DNA of 64,000 nt from Tiliqua scincoides (GCF_035046505.1 NC_089826.1:67639254-67703253), one strand, 5' to 3'; positions 24,316 to 36,688 are shown, counted from the first letter of the stretch. A program made the numbers and translations. Notes: a model not told the origin generated them from the letters alone.

Positions 24316-25154
24316 AGTCTTCAAGGCACGTGTTGTGTAGTAGACTGAGAATAAGAAACTGGGTCAAGATCAGTGCTGAATAGGGGCAAGGCTCAGGTGA
24401 GGTGTCTAAAGTTACAATATATTCCTAATTTGATGAGTAATCCAGTTATTCCTTTTCATTGTTAATGCTTTATTTCTGAACTGAGAGGTGCTGGCTGGTG
24501 CTCCAGCCCAAATGACTTATCATAACTTTTATATCTCCTTTTCTTCAAAGAGGTTGGATTGGTGGACTTTGAACAATGTCTCCTATAAGTAGAATTGCCA
24601 CTCTCTGCTTTTTCCCCCTCCCCCAGGCTGCTCCTCTATTATTGCCTTGCATTAATTATGTCTGTCCAGTTTTTCCCCCTGTTCAGTTATTCCTACCATG
24701 GACATAAAAATAACTTGCTGAATTTCAATGTACCTAGCTATTGTTGCAATACAGAAGCTGGGCCTGTAGAAAAAAAAGTTGGCAACACTGTCCAGCCTCT
24801 CTGTCCCATTCAAGATGGGTAGAGCTACTCATTGAAAAGAAAACACCCTCTGTGCATGTTAAGTGTGTTGTTGATGTCATTATCATTCTACACTTTCCAG
24901 AGCTGATATGTAGCATTAAAACAAATTTTTTTTGGGGGGGGGGGTGAGTTTTACCTGAAATTAAGCCCCTTGTGGCTGACACTTATTTTACAAAATATGT
25001 TGGGAGTTATTAATAAACACATATAATTGTACATGCTGTGTTTCATAATAATTTTTTCTAAGTTGCATAACCATTTGTAGAATTATACTCAAGGTTACTA
25101 TAGAACCATATTAAAACTACACTGTATAAACTGTATAAAACTAAACTATAGATC

Positions 25155-25395
25155 AGGGATGTCAAACTCATTTTATACAGAGGGCCGAAGTTAGAATTCA
25201 TAGAGCCTGCTGGGGGCTGGAAGTGACATCATTAAGCTGATGATGGCCAGAAATAAGCAGTTTGTTCTCACATAGAAAATGTGCAAATCTTGTTTATATT
25301 TTCAAATATGAGAGAGCCCAATTAGAATGGGGGCTGGATAAATTGCTTCTGTTGGCTGCCTTCAGCCCACAGGCCTGCTAGGCCTGGTCCTAGAT
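25155..25395. mobile_element. hAT-like fragment (CAGGGATGTCAAACTC)
   Basis: The left end matches the hAT element at 58000-58331, with shared text on GGGCCG, GGCTGG and AATGGGGGCTGG. The right end is decayed. OCIAD2 intron 1. Confidence 0.5.
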
Positions 25396-25621
25396 GGTCC
25401 TAGATTAAGGATCTCAACCAGAGTTGGAAAGGGCTTCCACCTTGGAGAGCTACCGGTGAGTAGACAGTACTGAGTTATGATAGACCAGTGGGCTGGCTTG
25501 TATAAGATAACTTCATATGCCTACATGGGAAAAGAACAACAAATGGAATAGTAGAACATATTGAAGTTGCTTTGAAATGCATGTTGTTGAGTTCTTCTTA
25601 ACAATTGACTTTTTGTTTTAG

Positions 25622-25723
25622 GAAACAGTGTTGCTACATCCAGCTTGCTGGAAGGTATAAGCCATGGCTTCTGTTCCAGATGAAGGGAAAGTGCAGGCCT
25701 CGCCAACTGAACAAAAACCAAAG
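25622..25723 (+). CDS. OCIAD2: OCIAD2 exon 2 (first coding exon; ATG at 25664)
   Basis: The acceptor TTTTAG ends at 25621. The ATG at 25664 begins MASVPDEGKVQASPTEQKPK, and the exon closes in phase 0 at a GTTTGT donor. The 42 nt before the ATG are 5' UTR. An upstream in-frame start was not seen. Confidence 0.9.
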
Positions 25724-28700
25724 GTTTGTCTTTTCTGTTCCACTTTTGGAGACTAATCTGAGATTTCCTCTTCTACGGCATAGCAGGAGCCCTGTCACTT
25801 CTCACTTTTCCAAAGCACTAGTGATGAGAAAAGAAGAAAGAATATATTGTTCTAATACACTGGAGCAGCAGTTCCCAATCTTATCAGTGCTGCGACCCAC
25901 CTCATTCTCCACAGTGAGTCACAATGTTCTTGGTGGTGCCAGGGAGGCCTCTTCTTGGACATGGCTCACAGGCTAGGCTCTCCCATCCACCCTTGCATTT
26001 GAATGGCTCAAAATCAGGGCCATTCCAGAAGCATTGGGTGGCCCCCGAGGCTTCTTCCAGGTCAACCTGGGCTAGCAACCCACTCTACCAGCCTCTGCAG
26101 GGCTCAGAATGACCTGTAGAAGCCTCCAAAAGCCACTTCCGGTTTTCAGAGGAAAACTAGAAGTTGTCTCTGAAAATGGGAAATGGACTTTGGGAGCTTC
26201 TGTATGCAAATTGCATACAAATGCATACAAATCCATTCAAATGCAAAGTGTCTTTCAGTGGGACCCCTCTTCCCTATGTGCCATGGCTGCAGCTTGCTGG
26301 AAAGAACTCTGCCACAAAGGAGCCCTATCCTCCCTGGATTAGTCTTGAGTTTGGAATCAGCAGTGAGCCCTGCTGAGGCACTGAAACCCTGTCATCTGCT
26401 TAAGGGTGCTGCAGAAGCCCGCTTGAAAGACTAGCACCATTTTCCCCCTTACCTTATGTAAAACTCCTCAATACCAGTTGAGATTTGCAAATTAAGGAGA
26501 AAAACGTTTGAGACTAATACTCTCAATCTTATGGAATGATATTGTTTCAGTCTGGCATTGCATGATTGCTTGTATTGCCAATTACAATGGTAGAATATTT
26601 CTAGTGATCTTGCATGTTTACAAAAAATTACTAATTTCCTCCCTCTTTATGTTTTAATTTTACTTTGAAAAGTAATCTGTGATATGACATTGGAGTCTGT
26701 CCTAAAGGATTAAGTCAGAGATTCCAATTGGCATGGCCAAGACTTCCTTTTAATCCAACCTTATTTTTATTGAAATATGTTTACATTTTAAAAAACCCTT
26801 ATCTAGGCTTCAGTTTAAGTACACAAGGGGTTGTATCCTAACTGATTTGCACAAAGAAGAGGCATTCCTGACCACACAAGAGAGGGGCGATGATGATTTT
26901 TTTGCAGATTCCCCTGCCCTCCCCAGCTACTCATGTTACATCCCATATTGTTCTGGAGGGTCCCCTGGCCCTCAAGAATGGATTTTCATGTCTCACTGGT
27001 ACCAGGAGTGGGGAGGAGGTGGTGAAGTTCCTGGGTGGGAATTGTCTTCACATGTGCACAGGTTAGGATAAAACCCATAAAAAACAAAATAAGTAGTAGA
27101 ACATAGATTTATTTATATTCTACAGAGGGAAGATTTTAAAAAAGGATGCTGCCCTCTTTATAGTTCTCTAAGTTCTTATAAAACTAACAATTGTTTTTAT
27201 TTTCAGAGTCTACTTCATTGTCCAATTTCAGGTGCTGCTCCTGAAGAAATTGCGAAGATCCGTCAACAATGTAAAGAGGAAAGCTTCTGGTACAGAGGTA
27301 CATCACCTTGTTCTTAACTTTATTAATACCTTCCTAATACCTCAACTATGTATTCTTATCCTTATAGTGCTTGCTTTATTACTGAATCTCTCTACTTGAA
27401 GTCCTCCTACTGCTAGGACTGGTGTGAGCATTGTTTTCTCATGTTACATGAGTCATGTAGCATTTAAGTTAGGGGAAAAAAACCCACTGGGGTTTTTTTT
27501 TGGCCAGTAGGATTCAGGGTAATGTCTCTGTTCTTACATGAATTCAGGAAGAAGGGGAGGGGTTGGATGCTGGTGACTACACTTTTTGGCTTGGCTGTCT
27601 GGGTCAGTTGAAAATTATGGACCCATGACTCACATAAATAAAAAACTAGCATTTTTACAGTATATAAAAGGCATGTATTAGCCACTCATCCAGTCACCTG
27701 TGGTTAGTAATAATTTGTTCCAGGTAACCAAGTTGTGTTTTTTTGTTTTTGTTTTGTTTACCTTTAGACCACACATGTAGCATCTGAATGAGATGTTGTT
27801 TATAGACAGTACCAGAGAGAGCCTGTGTGATATAGTGATTTGAGTGTCAGACTGAGCCCAGGAAGACCTGGGTTCAAATCCCAGCTCAGCAACCTTAGCC
27901 CAATAGTAATTTCTCAGCCAATCCTCAAAAGGTTGTTAATCTAAAAGTGGGAAGAACTGTGCATATTGCTTGCAAAGCTAATATAATAGTAATCAGTAAT
28001 ATTCCTTCTCTCTTCTTTCACTGGTCCCTACATGCTCCAATATATAGATACACTGTAGCTCCTTTATTGAAAATGGGCTTCTGTATGTGCAGTAGATGTA
28101 CATCTGAATTTACTTCTGTATTATGGTGCTCATCCAACCCCACAGAACTTGGTGCACACATTCAAATTGAGATGTACCCCATACATCACTAGTGTTGCAA
28201 CAAGACCTTGGATTGGCTAGGGTTTGTGTGTGTGTTTAATGTGGAGGCTCTAAATTTTTTCTATTCATGGTGGTGCTGCAAAGTAATGACTATTGAGCAA
28301 CCCAAAATGTAAAACCAGTGCCTCCATTTTGCTCCCACCTCCAGGAATGGCTCCGAAGGGGAGGGTGCTGCTTGCAGGCTATGGTGAGGCTCCCTGCAAA
28401 ACTTAGTGCTGTGCCCCTCTAGCTATGCGTTCCTTCTTGTGCCTAAGAGTTCCAGATTCCAAAGTTTTGATTTATTTCAGAATTGAGTAACAGTTGACAA
28501 AGCCACATTTAATGCTAATTTTGGGGATGGGATATGTATTAAAATTTATGCAAATGCTATAATTATTTATTATGTTTGTTTTCAGCTCTTCCTCTTTCTC
28601 TGGGAAGTATGCTTATTGCTCAAGGACTGGTTGCCAATGGTAAATGGATTTTTTTTGTTTTAGTAAAATGAAAGAAATCCTCTTTATATTCACTTCACTT

Positions 28701-31700
28701 TCACTTTTGAAGCTTCACAGAGCCCTGCAGACAGCCGCGAAGGGCTCCTCGCACCCCAGGGAGGCTGCAGGAGGCTCTGGTAAATGTACCCAAGCTCCTG
28801 CAGCCCCCTGGAGCGGAGCGATCCTGGGGATCATGCTGTTGCCTTCTCCTGCCCTTGCTGCCTCCCCCCCACCCCCGCAAGAACTTACTGCAACTTTCAA
28901 ACTTCGTGGGAGTTTGAAAACCGCAGCACTAGACATTTTGGGAAAAAATTAAAATATGTCATTTATTTTCTTATTGTATCTAAACTGCTTTTTAGTACTC
29001 TATACAGCAGTGGCTCTCACACATTTAGCACCTGGACCCACTTTTTAGAACAAGAATTTGTCAGAACCCACCGGAAGTGATGCCAAGTAATATCATCAAG
29101 CAGGAAAAGTTTTAACAAAACTAGGTTGCCATCCTACCTACTCTTAACCAGGAGTAAGTCCCATTTACATCATTGTTTAAAGAATATACATAGTAGCTTG
29201 TTAAAAGTTCAGGTCTGTAACATTTCCCCGAATGCAGTCACATACCATGGTAGCATCAGTCTAATTTATTACAAATGAAGTATTGAAATGAATGGGGACC
29301 CACCTGAAATTGGCTTGTGATCCACCTAGTGGATCCCAACACACAGTTTGAGAAACACTGTATACAGAATGCATTTGATGCTCTTATCACATAAAAATTG
29401 TACTGATTGGTATGTTAATAGAATTTTAAAGTATCAATAGCTTGTTTGTATTTGAACAATTACAAATACAGCCAGTACCATATTAGATATGGAGCAACAA
29501 GCTGTCTAAACTACTTACAACACAATGCTGTGCATGTCTACTAGGAAGTAAGTCCCACCTAATTAAGGATTGCAACCTTAGTGTTTATCATTTGAAAAAA
29601 TAGGAACAAAATAAAAGCTGAGAACGTAAACTAAACAAAAGGAATTTTTTTAAATTACCTGGACTGAAATACAATCTTCTCATCATATTTTAATGTCAGT
29701 ATTCTCCAGCAACAGAAGAAACACCACATAAGCCTGCAGCACCTTTCTACATGAGGCAAGAGTGGAATGAGTGTACATACCACAAACAACCATCTAGATT
29801 TTTAAACTTCTTTTAATTCCCTGGAAAGAGACCTAAAATTAGCCTTTAACCCTGATGGCAATCAGTAGATCTTATGATATAAAGGATGCCGTATAAATAT
29901 ATTTCCACAGACATGTGTTTCACATGCTGCAGAAGATGGAGCAATCTGAAGCAGATGAGAAGATAGTTATGCTTACCAAAGTATACAGGAATTGTAATTA
30001 TACAGTAGCTGGTGCCCTAAAAGTTATTATAAAGCATTCTGAAATATTAGAGCAGCAGTTTTCAACCACTGTGCCACAGCACATTGGTGGGCTGTGAATG
30101 GTCCATAGGTGTGCCACAGGAGTTTGGGGGAAGGTCATTTATTAATAGGGCCATTGGGAGAGGTCCAACCGGCAGCAGAGTGCCTTGTCCAAAAACCGAT
30201 GTGTCTTAACAATTTTAGTGTCTTATCAATGTTGTATGAAATGAAAAAGGTTGCAAATCACTGGATCTGACAGTGGATACAAAAATGTGTTGAAACATTA
30301 CCTTAAACATATTTCATTCCTCATTAAAATGTAAAATAAAATATATTTCTTTGTAAAGAAAGTAAGAAGTCTTATTTTCTTCTTCAGTGTTTTTTACTGG
30401 AAAATTTAAAGAGGGAGGATAAAAATTTTTTTTCCTAGTTTTCACATTTCTACTCCAAGAGTCTATAGAGGTCAAAGACATTCAACAGAATGTAACCTAT
30501 GAACCATTTTAAATATGCTGAGGCAAAGCAAATTTGCCACTGGTTGCATGTCTCTTTTGAAATGTGTACTTGACAATCATGGCTCCCTGACAAAATACTG
30601 TATGACATGTTTGCTGCATTCACATGTCCATTCTTTGTTACTCAGAAGTAAGTCCCACTGATTCCAATGAGACTTCCTCTCTTGTAAGTGTGCTTAGGAT
30701 TGCAGCCATGGTTATGTCTGAAATTTTGCTTGATTTCTACCTACTGTTTCTTAGCTGAAAAGGATAAAGGTGACTCCAGCTAGGGAAAGCTCACTGCACT
30801 CTTGAATACCAGCTAAATGAATGTTTACTGATATACATGTATTAAAAGAAAAAAATTGGTCCCTTCTCCTGAAGGAGCAAGGCTTTGAAATGGAATTCTT
30901 TCACATAGGAAAATGAGGCATGGCTTGTTCTGAGGCAGTGGGGTTATCACATGTATATGGGAATTGTACTAGGAGTATTTTGTACATTTAAGGATTTTTT
31001 AAATCTCTCTCTGGAGCAGTGATTTTTCAGTCTTTTTCATCTCATGGCACACTGACAAGGCGTTAAAAGAGTCAAGGCACACCATCATTTTTTTGACAAT
31101 TGATAAGTCACACTATGTTGCTGACATGGGGATTGCATTCCCCAGTGGCCCTAATTAATAAATGACATTCCCCCAAACTCCCTTGGCACCAGGGTGACCA
31201 GACACCCTCTTTTTCCAGGACATGTCCTCCTTTTCCCTGTGAGTGGGCCCAGGCAGGCAGCACATAACTTTCTTGTAATTAATAAATTATACGTAATATA
31301 GTTTTAAATTTAGTAATATAGTGTTTAAATTAATAATAATAATAATGATGATGATAGTAATAATAATACAGGTATTTATATACCGCCTTTCTTGGTCTTT
31401 ATTCAAGGCTGTTTATGTAGGCAGGCTATTTAAATCCCCGTAGGGATTTTTACAATTGAAAGAAGGTTCTATCTTTCAAGAACCACAACATTTAGATTTT
31501 TCTTTCTGATCTGGTTTCATGTTCTGGCCTCCATCCTCCCACGCTCAGAGCAGCTGGAATAACTCGGCTCAGCTTGTCAGCTGCTTCAAGGTCACATGGT
31601 GCCGATGGCCTTGAACTGGTGACCTGCGGATGTTATCTTCAGGTGAATGGAGGCTCTACCCTCTAGACCAGACCATATGAAATCAATGTACAAGTGTTTG

Positions 31701-34585
31701 TAGCTTTTATTTTGTCATGTCCTACATTTTTCTTAATGACCTACATTTTGGGGTGCCTTGTCCTCTTTTGTGGTTATGACATCTGGTCACCTTTCATGGC
31801 ATACCTGTGGACCATTTGTGGCACACCGGCTGCTCTGGAACAATGCACAAGCTTCAGGTAATTTATAGTATGAAAGGCTCTTCCTGACAGTTATTTCTTT
31901 TTTCTAGGTGTCCTCAAACCAAACCCCAAACTTGGAGCACTCCCTAAAATAGGAAGTAAGTCTGAATATTCTTCGTAACATTAAGGGATAAAAAGATTAG
32001 AATTGTACAAGTTTGTTATTAGAGTAGTTGTCAACAGATGCTACCAAGCTTGCGTGCCAACTTGTATGGCATGTGTGGAATGTTGCATAGCTTCCGTTTT
32101 CTGAGAATCTCAATTGTCACTATTGAATGAAGTCAGTCTTTTCAACTTCAAGGTTGCAGAGAGTAAAAAATCCTGCTGTTGCTATTTATCACTTTTCCAC
32201 AACAAAGAAGCTCCCAAAGCAAAATAACTGAGTTGTTTCTCGGTCTCAAGGGGCTCACAATGTAAAATACAATGGCCTCTAGAAAAGACCCTTCCTTGAG
32301 TTAATTGGCTATCTCCTCTCCTCATTGAATGCTTTCTGCAACCTGTATGTACTTTCTGTTTCTCGGGTGGTGTTTGCCAAAAACAAATACAATGCTTTGA
32401 ATTTATACTGACTCTTTTATGCATCTTATAATAATTACCATAGTTGGGGCTGTTTTTAAATTTATAGCGCTAGATCAAGGGCGTCAATAAGGCCTGGTTA
32501 CAGCCTGTGGAAGCTCTTTATCTGGCCCATCTGATAATTGGGCTCTCCCAGTACTGCCCTTTCAGAAGCACCACTTCTGCCAAGGCTCTGGGAGACAGTG
32601 ATGGAAGGAGGCCTCAGAAGGCAAGGAATGCTGTGGAGGAGGGAGCAGACCAAGAGGGGTGAGAGAGGGTGATGCTGCCAAGATGGTGGGAGATCCCAGT
32701 TATCACTTTTCTGAGCACCTCTCAGCAGCCGAGCTGTGAAGTGACACCTGGGCAGAAGCGGCGCTTTCCTTAAACTTGCTGTTCAATCTGGGCTCCTCAA
32801 CCTAGTACCAATATTCTATTTCATGACTTAACATGCAGAGATTCTTTGCAGTTGCATGCATGCAGCTTCTGGCTGCATGCAAGGAGCTGTAAACTTGGAT
32901 GTTCATCCAGTGCAGGCATTTGAAGAGAAATGGGACATTCTTAATTCCCTCCTTGACACAAGAAACAAAACAGCAGCTCTTCTTGGATTTTGTTTTTCCT
33001 GTGTAAGTCAAGCAATAACCTGATCTGTGCAATGTTCTTTCAAAATAAATTGTTGATATCTCTTAAATTTGATTGTCATGCAGAACAATATTTTGATCTG
33101 TCTTTGCAGTTGCTGGTGCCCTGGGCTATGCTATTGGGACAATGTCATACATAAGAACATGTCAGAAGAAATTTGAAAGTATTGGTATTCACCCTTTTGG
33201 CCCAGGCGGGAGATGGTTTGTTTGAAATAAATATATATAATGATGAGACTTGGATTTTATAAGAAAATAAGATTGGGTTTCTAGAGGTATAAACCTGATA
33301 TTTTAAATTACATAGTAGTACTTCATATGTGAATACACCATATGTTACAATATTTAATGGGCACAGTTACTGTTAAGTGAATACTATTTCACAAATGATT
33401 ATGATTATACTCAAATGTCCTTATTTTGGAATGTGGTGTGTATCTCTAGAAGCTTACATTAGCATTAAAGAACTGAAATGTAATTTGTAAAATTTGCAAT
33501 GATTAGGAGGCATCTGTGACTTGCAGCAATTTAATAAAAATTTTATTTGGGAGGAAAATTGGTCTTTAGAAAATGTGGCTGCATAAGACCTATTGAGTCA
33601 GTTACATTCAGGGTAAGAGTTATTAAATATTGGCATGTAAATATCACACAGTTTAGGCAGGAAGGGTTGTATACAGGCAGATTGTAATGAGATGTGTTAG
33701 TGTGGTATAATATGAAAAGAGAGAGAGATTTACTACATGCTCAGCGGCAGCTTTAGTGGTAATTTTGCAGCAATAGGCTAAATTTTAAGGTATTGCCTGA
33801 CTTTTTAAAATATTCTGTGACATTCAAATTTGGCATTTTTAGCTATTTAGTGTTCTTAAAGGATAGCTGATAAAGACATCCTGCTCTCCATGAACTTTCC
33901 ATAGAACCTGTGTGTATTGCAGAGAAACCTGGAAGTGAATTTTAGGGTGTACTCATTAACTTCTGTGGAGTGTTGACTCATCTAGTTAAACCTGAATATT
34001 GCCAATGCCACCTACATGTCCAATGTTCCTATTACCGAACATTATAGAGGAATATTAATAAAGACAGCTTTCTTTTAGGCTTCTTTCTATCATTGCCAGT
34101 CTTAAGGAGGGGCCATTAATAAAAAACAACTTTGTGATAAGTCTTAAAACCACTATGTTAAGTCACAACGACTCTAAAATATGAGGGATTTGTGAGAATA
34201 TGCAGGAACCTGCAGTGATTTCAGTTCTCTTCGTATTGTGCAGAACACAGAGATCCACTTTCTTTGCCTCTTAAAAAGTTCCTTACTGTAGGTACAGAAG
34301 CTGACAATTGATATTAATGGAGTTGTCTTCTGAAGCATGTCTTGTCTTCTTGTACCTACAAAGGGTATATCTAATAAGCAAATTTAATTTTGTAGCCTTA
34401 GAACTCAAATGAATCTTTCTTTAGGTGGCACCTCTGGCTACAGAAGCCTTAGTAATTACATTTAACAATTTTTTTCTTTCTGCTGCCATCTTCCCCATGT
34501 TTTTAGGCACTGTCCTCATGTTTGTAATGAATGCAAAGCTAAGCATGAAACAAACAAGCTGGAAAAATTGGAGACTGTTGCATAA
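25664..34585 (+). CDS. OCIAD2: OCIAD2, OCIA domain-containing protein 2 (six coding exons)
   Basis: The coding exons are 25664-25723, 27207-27297, 28586-28639, 31908-31955, 33110-33215 and 34507-34585. They sum to 438 nt (145 residues plus stop; human has 154) with consistent phases and GT/AG borders. The OCIA domain spans roughly residues 21-120. Visible motifs are EEIAKIRQQCKEESFWYR, a hydrophobic segment (LPLSLGSMLIAQGLV, about 52-66), a second Gly-rich hydrophobic segment (about 85-98), and the family signature SYIRTCQKKF. The C-terminal HCPHVCNECKAKHE matches the OCIAD2-specific cysteine-rich tail, which separates it from OCIAD1. OCIA proteins are small membrane proteins of mitochondria and endosomes, linked to respiratory complex assembly and signalling. 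The N-terminal 20 residues are short and polar. OCIAD1 lies tail to tail downstream. Confidence 0.96.
25866..26450. other. OCIAD2 intron with an old hAT-like repeat
   Basis: Starts GCAGCAGTTCCCAATC and continues GCGACCCACCTCATTC, like other CAGTGGTTCCCAA elements. The boundaries are unclear and there is no exon. Confidence 0.35.
27207..27297 (+). CDS. OCIAD2: OCIAD2 coding exon 2
   Basis: This 91-nt exon enters in phase 0 and leaves in phase 1. It begins SLLHCPISGAAPEEIAKI and ends EESFWYR, the conserved start of the OCIA domain. Confidence 0.95.
27818..27945 (+). mobile_element. tRNA-derived SINE (Sauria-like), truncated
   Basis: TGTGATATAGTGATTTGAGTG and GACCTGGGTTCAAATCCC give tRNA-like A and B boxes; the body is short. 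It lies in OCIAD2 intron 27298-28585. Confidence 0.65.
28586..28639 (+). CDS. OCIAD2: OCIAD2 coding exon 3
   Basis: This 54-nt exon, between TTTTCAG and GTAAAT, encodes ALPLSLGSMLIAQGLVAN, the first hydrophobic segment. Its length and phase equal those of the matching OCIAD1 exon (50419-50366). Confidence 0.95.
28690..28935. mobile_element. hAT fragment related to 1871-2389
   Basis: Shares GAGCGATCCTGGGGATCATG and CCCGCAAGAACTTACTG with the element at 1871-2389. The left end is missing. It begins about 50 nt after an OCIAD2 donor. Confidence 0.55.
29008..29360. mobile_element. hAT element, 353 bp
   Basis: CAGTGGCTCTCACAC ... CAGTTTGAGAAACACTG with TATACAG on both flanks; contains a half-copy of the 89-bp palindrome at about 29135-29165. 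Confidence 0.75.
30055..30265. mobile_element. hAT element related to 22654-22867
   Basis: CAGCAGTTTTCAACCACTGT ... GGTTGCAAATCACTG; flanks no longer match. Confidence 0.6.
30625..30708. mobile_element. 89-bp-family palindromic MITE (diverged)
   Basis: ACTCAGAAGTAAGTCCCACT ... GTGTGCTTAGGATTGCAGCC. Confidence 0.6.
31017..31832. mobile_element. hAT element split by a second hAT element
   Basis: The outer element starts CAGTGATTTTTCAGTC and ends TGGCACACCGGCTG, with 8-bp flanks CTCTGGAG and CTCTGGAA (7 of 8). Its halves are separated by the inner element 31200-31794. OCIAD2 intron, ending 75 nt before exon 31908. Confidence 0.8.
31200..31794. mobile_element. Inner element (CAGGGTGACCAGA type) nested in a hAT copy
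   Basis: Starts CAGGGTGACCAGACACC; ends CATCTGGTCACC; flanks CTTGGCAC and CATGGCAT (6 of 8) within the outer element. Its interior (31320-31690) holds a (TAA/TGA)n tract and a TATATACCGCCTTTC retroposon fragment. Confidence 0.7.
31908..31955 (+). CDS. OCIAD2: OCIAD2 coding exon 4
   Basis: This 48-nt exon, between TTTCTAG and GTAAGT, encodes GVLKPNPKLGALPKIG. It has the same length and phase as the OCIAD1 exon 49141-49094. It starts 75 nt after the right end of a nested hAT pair (31017-31832). Confidence 0.95.
33110..33215 (+). CDS. OCIAD2: OCIAD2 coding exon 5
   Basis: This 106-nt exon follows CTTTGCAG and encodes IAGALGYAIGTMSYIRTCQK and onwards to PFGPGGR, leaving in phase 2. The donor GTTTGT is placed so that the split Trp codon joins the HCPHVC tail exon. 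Reading through instead gives a stop at once (WFV then TGA), which would be a short isoform. Confidence 0.85.
34507..34585 (+). CDS. OCIAD2: OCIAD2 last coding exon (Cys-rich tail and stop)
   Basis: After a long pyrimidine tract and TTTTTAG, one base completes the split codon, then HCPHVCNECKAKHETNKLEK runs on to a TAA at 34583-34585. The first half aligns with human HCLLTCEECKIKHG. Five nucleotides after the stop there is a strong donor (CAG then GTATGT at 34591), so the mRNA may be spliced again in its 3' UTR. Confidence 0.9.
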
Positions 34586-34791
34586 AACAGGTATGTATCT
34601 TAAGGTTCAGCAACCTTTTAATATTTAAGTATCCTCTTTAAACACTTTTAAAATGGAGATTAAACAATGGACTAAGAAGGAGATCTAGCATTGGCAAGTC
34701 TGGTTATTTTTTCTTCAAACTCCTGGGTGTGAATTCAGACTGAATAAGCAGCCCATTTGTGTATTGGTAATAGCTATTATAATCTTTAGGG

Positions 34792-35127
34792 CAGTGGTTC
34801 CCAACCTGTGGTCCACAAGACCCTGAGAAGTGATTCATGATGTCTCCAGGGGAAAAAATTGCCTTTGATCACTTCTAGCAGGCAAGAAATCTCCCACAGA
34901 CCATCATAGAGGGCAGAGAACAAACCACCTGCAGCTACAGCCACAGCCAAGTGCCAGCTGTGGCTGTGGACAGTCCATTCTCTGTCACCTTTGATAGTCC
35001 AGGGGCGAGCACTCGGAAGATGGACCAAAGAGGGCGGAGACCAGACCAGCCACAGCTGCACAAGGTCCACGACGATTCCGATCTTTGACTCAGTGGTCCA
35101 CAGCCTCCTAAAGGTTGGGAACTCCTG
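34792..35127. mobile_element. hAT element after the OCIAD2 stop
   Basis: CAGTGGTTCCCAACC ... AGGTTGGGAACTCCTG; flanks CTTTAGGG and CTTTAGGT (7 of 8). Lies about 200 nt after the OCIAD2 stop. Confidence 0.85.
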
Positions 35128-36688
35128 CTTTAGGTATAACTACTGATTCCGTTTAGCTAGTGTATTCTTAAGTAATGGTTTCATTTGTAAGTTGATGATA
35201 GTAGAGAATGCAACCAGGGAACTACAATTGCTGTGTAGAACATGAATTGTGTTGAATATCCATTGAATGTAGTGAAAAGCACAATACCGTTCATAAATAT
35301 TTTAATTAAATAATTCAAGATTTTTGCTGCAGAGTTAGAAGCAACTCTTAATATAGCCTAGTTCATTTAAATGTTTCAGACTTTTTGCCATGTAGCTCAT
35401 TTCTTGGTTGGTAGAATGAAGTTTTTCATCATATTTTAGCATACATTTCGTACTGATGACACAATACACAAATCTTTCAAACTTATTTTACTTAAGTCTT
35501 GGACTCAATATATTCCAAAATAAATCTGAATCATTAAGTATTTACATATAAAATTCTCATTTATGAAACAAGTCAGTCATCTCCTTTCACCTAAAGCAGA
35601 CCTGTTAGTTCTACTAGTAAGATTTGACCTCTGCTTTCATCAAAAGCCCCATCCCTTTTCATAAGATACAAAATAAAAATTTAGTCATTTTATGCCATTC
35701 CTTAACCAAAGATGATGATGGGTCTGAAATAGGTACCAGGAAAACCCAAGTATATATAAATTTTGAAAATTCTCCGTCATGGAAGAGGCTATCTGCATTA
35801 GTTTGATACAAAAGCACAGAAGAATAAACTGTAATGGTAATATACTGCATCAGTACAATAGTATTTACAGGGAGATGCACAGACAGAACATGGGGTGCTT
35901 ATAGGCCATGCAAACCCATGTCACAAGTTTTTCAGGATGTCTATTTTAATACTGATGTGCATCACTAGAAGAACATCACAAATCCAGCCCCATGAAGCTA
36001 ACTAATGAGACCAGTGACTGGTTTATGTAGTGTAGTGTTGACTGGCAGATGGTGTTACACATAGGTCTTTCCATAATCTGTTACCTGTAGTTGTTTAACA
36101 GGAGATATGAGATTGAACTTGATATACTGAACAAAACACGTGTGGCACCACTCTCCGAGTGCTATTTAAATATGGAAATCTCTTCCCAAAGACTGAAAAT
36201 TGTGACATTTTAATATTTCAAAGTCTACATAAGATGAACCACACTACCAGTGTTTTCCATCATCTTAGGAGTATTCAACTGCTAGTTTTTACACAGAAGG
36301 TAACATTTCTTCACTTTGTTTCTTTGAATTGCCTTTAAAGTGACTAAGTTCATTTAGACCCCCTGCCATGCAGAGATCTCCTGGACTGCCCCAATACCCC
36401 AGAATGCAGCAGTAGCCATTTTGCATGGGGGACAACGACAATAAGATTGGGCTCTTTTAATTCCTTCCCTTTCAGTAGTGCAACATCTAAAGCAGACTTT
36501 ATGTATCCCCTGATATAATTCACAGAAAGAAGCAATTTCTAGTTACCTACTACTGATTCCTTAAATATACTGATGGTGCTTTAAAAATTGTAGCACCTTT
36601 GTTTTTACTATCAATTTCTTGAGGCTTAAACACTGCTAGGGACAACAACCCATTCTTATTTTGTCAAATGAAAGGAGACTTAAGTATT
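35128..36688. other. Spacer between the two convergent OCIAD genes
   Basis: AT-rich and mostly free of recognised repeats, probably including the 3' ends of both transcripts. No further gene seen. Confidence 0.5.
35519..35524 (+). terminator. Candidate OCIAD2 polyadenylation signal
   Basis: A canonical AATAAA about 0.93 kb after the OCIAD2 stop, in AT-rich, mostly non-repetitive sequence. A hAT element (34792-35127) lies between them. The site is unproven and others may be used. Confidence 0.3.
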
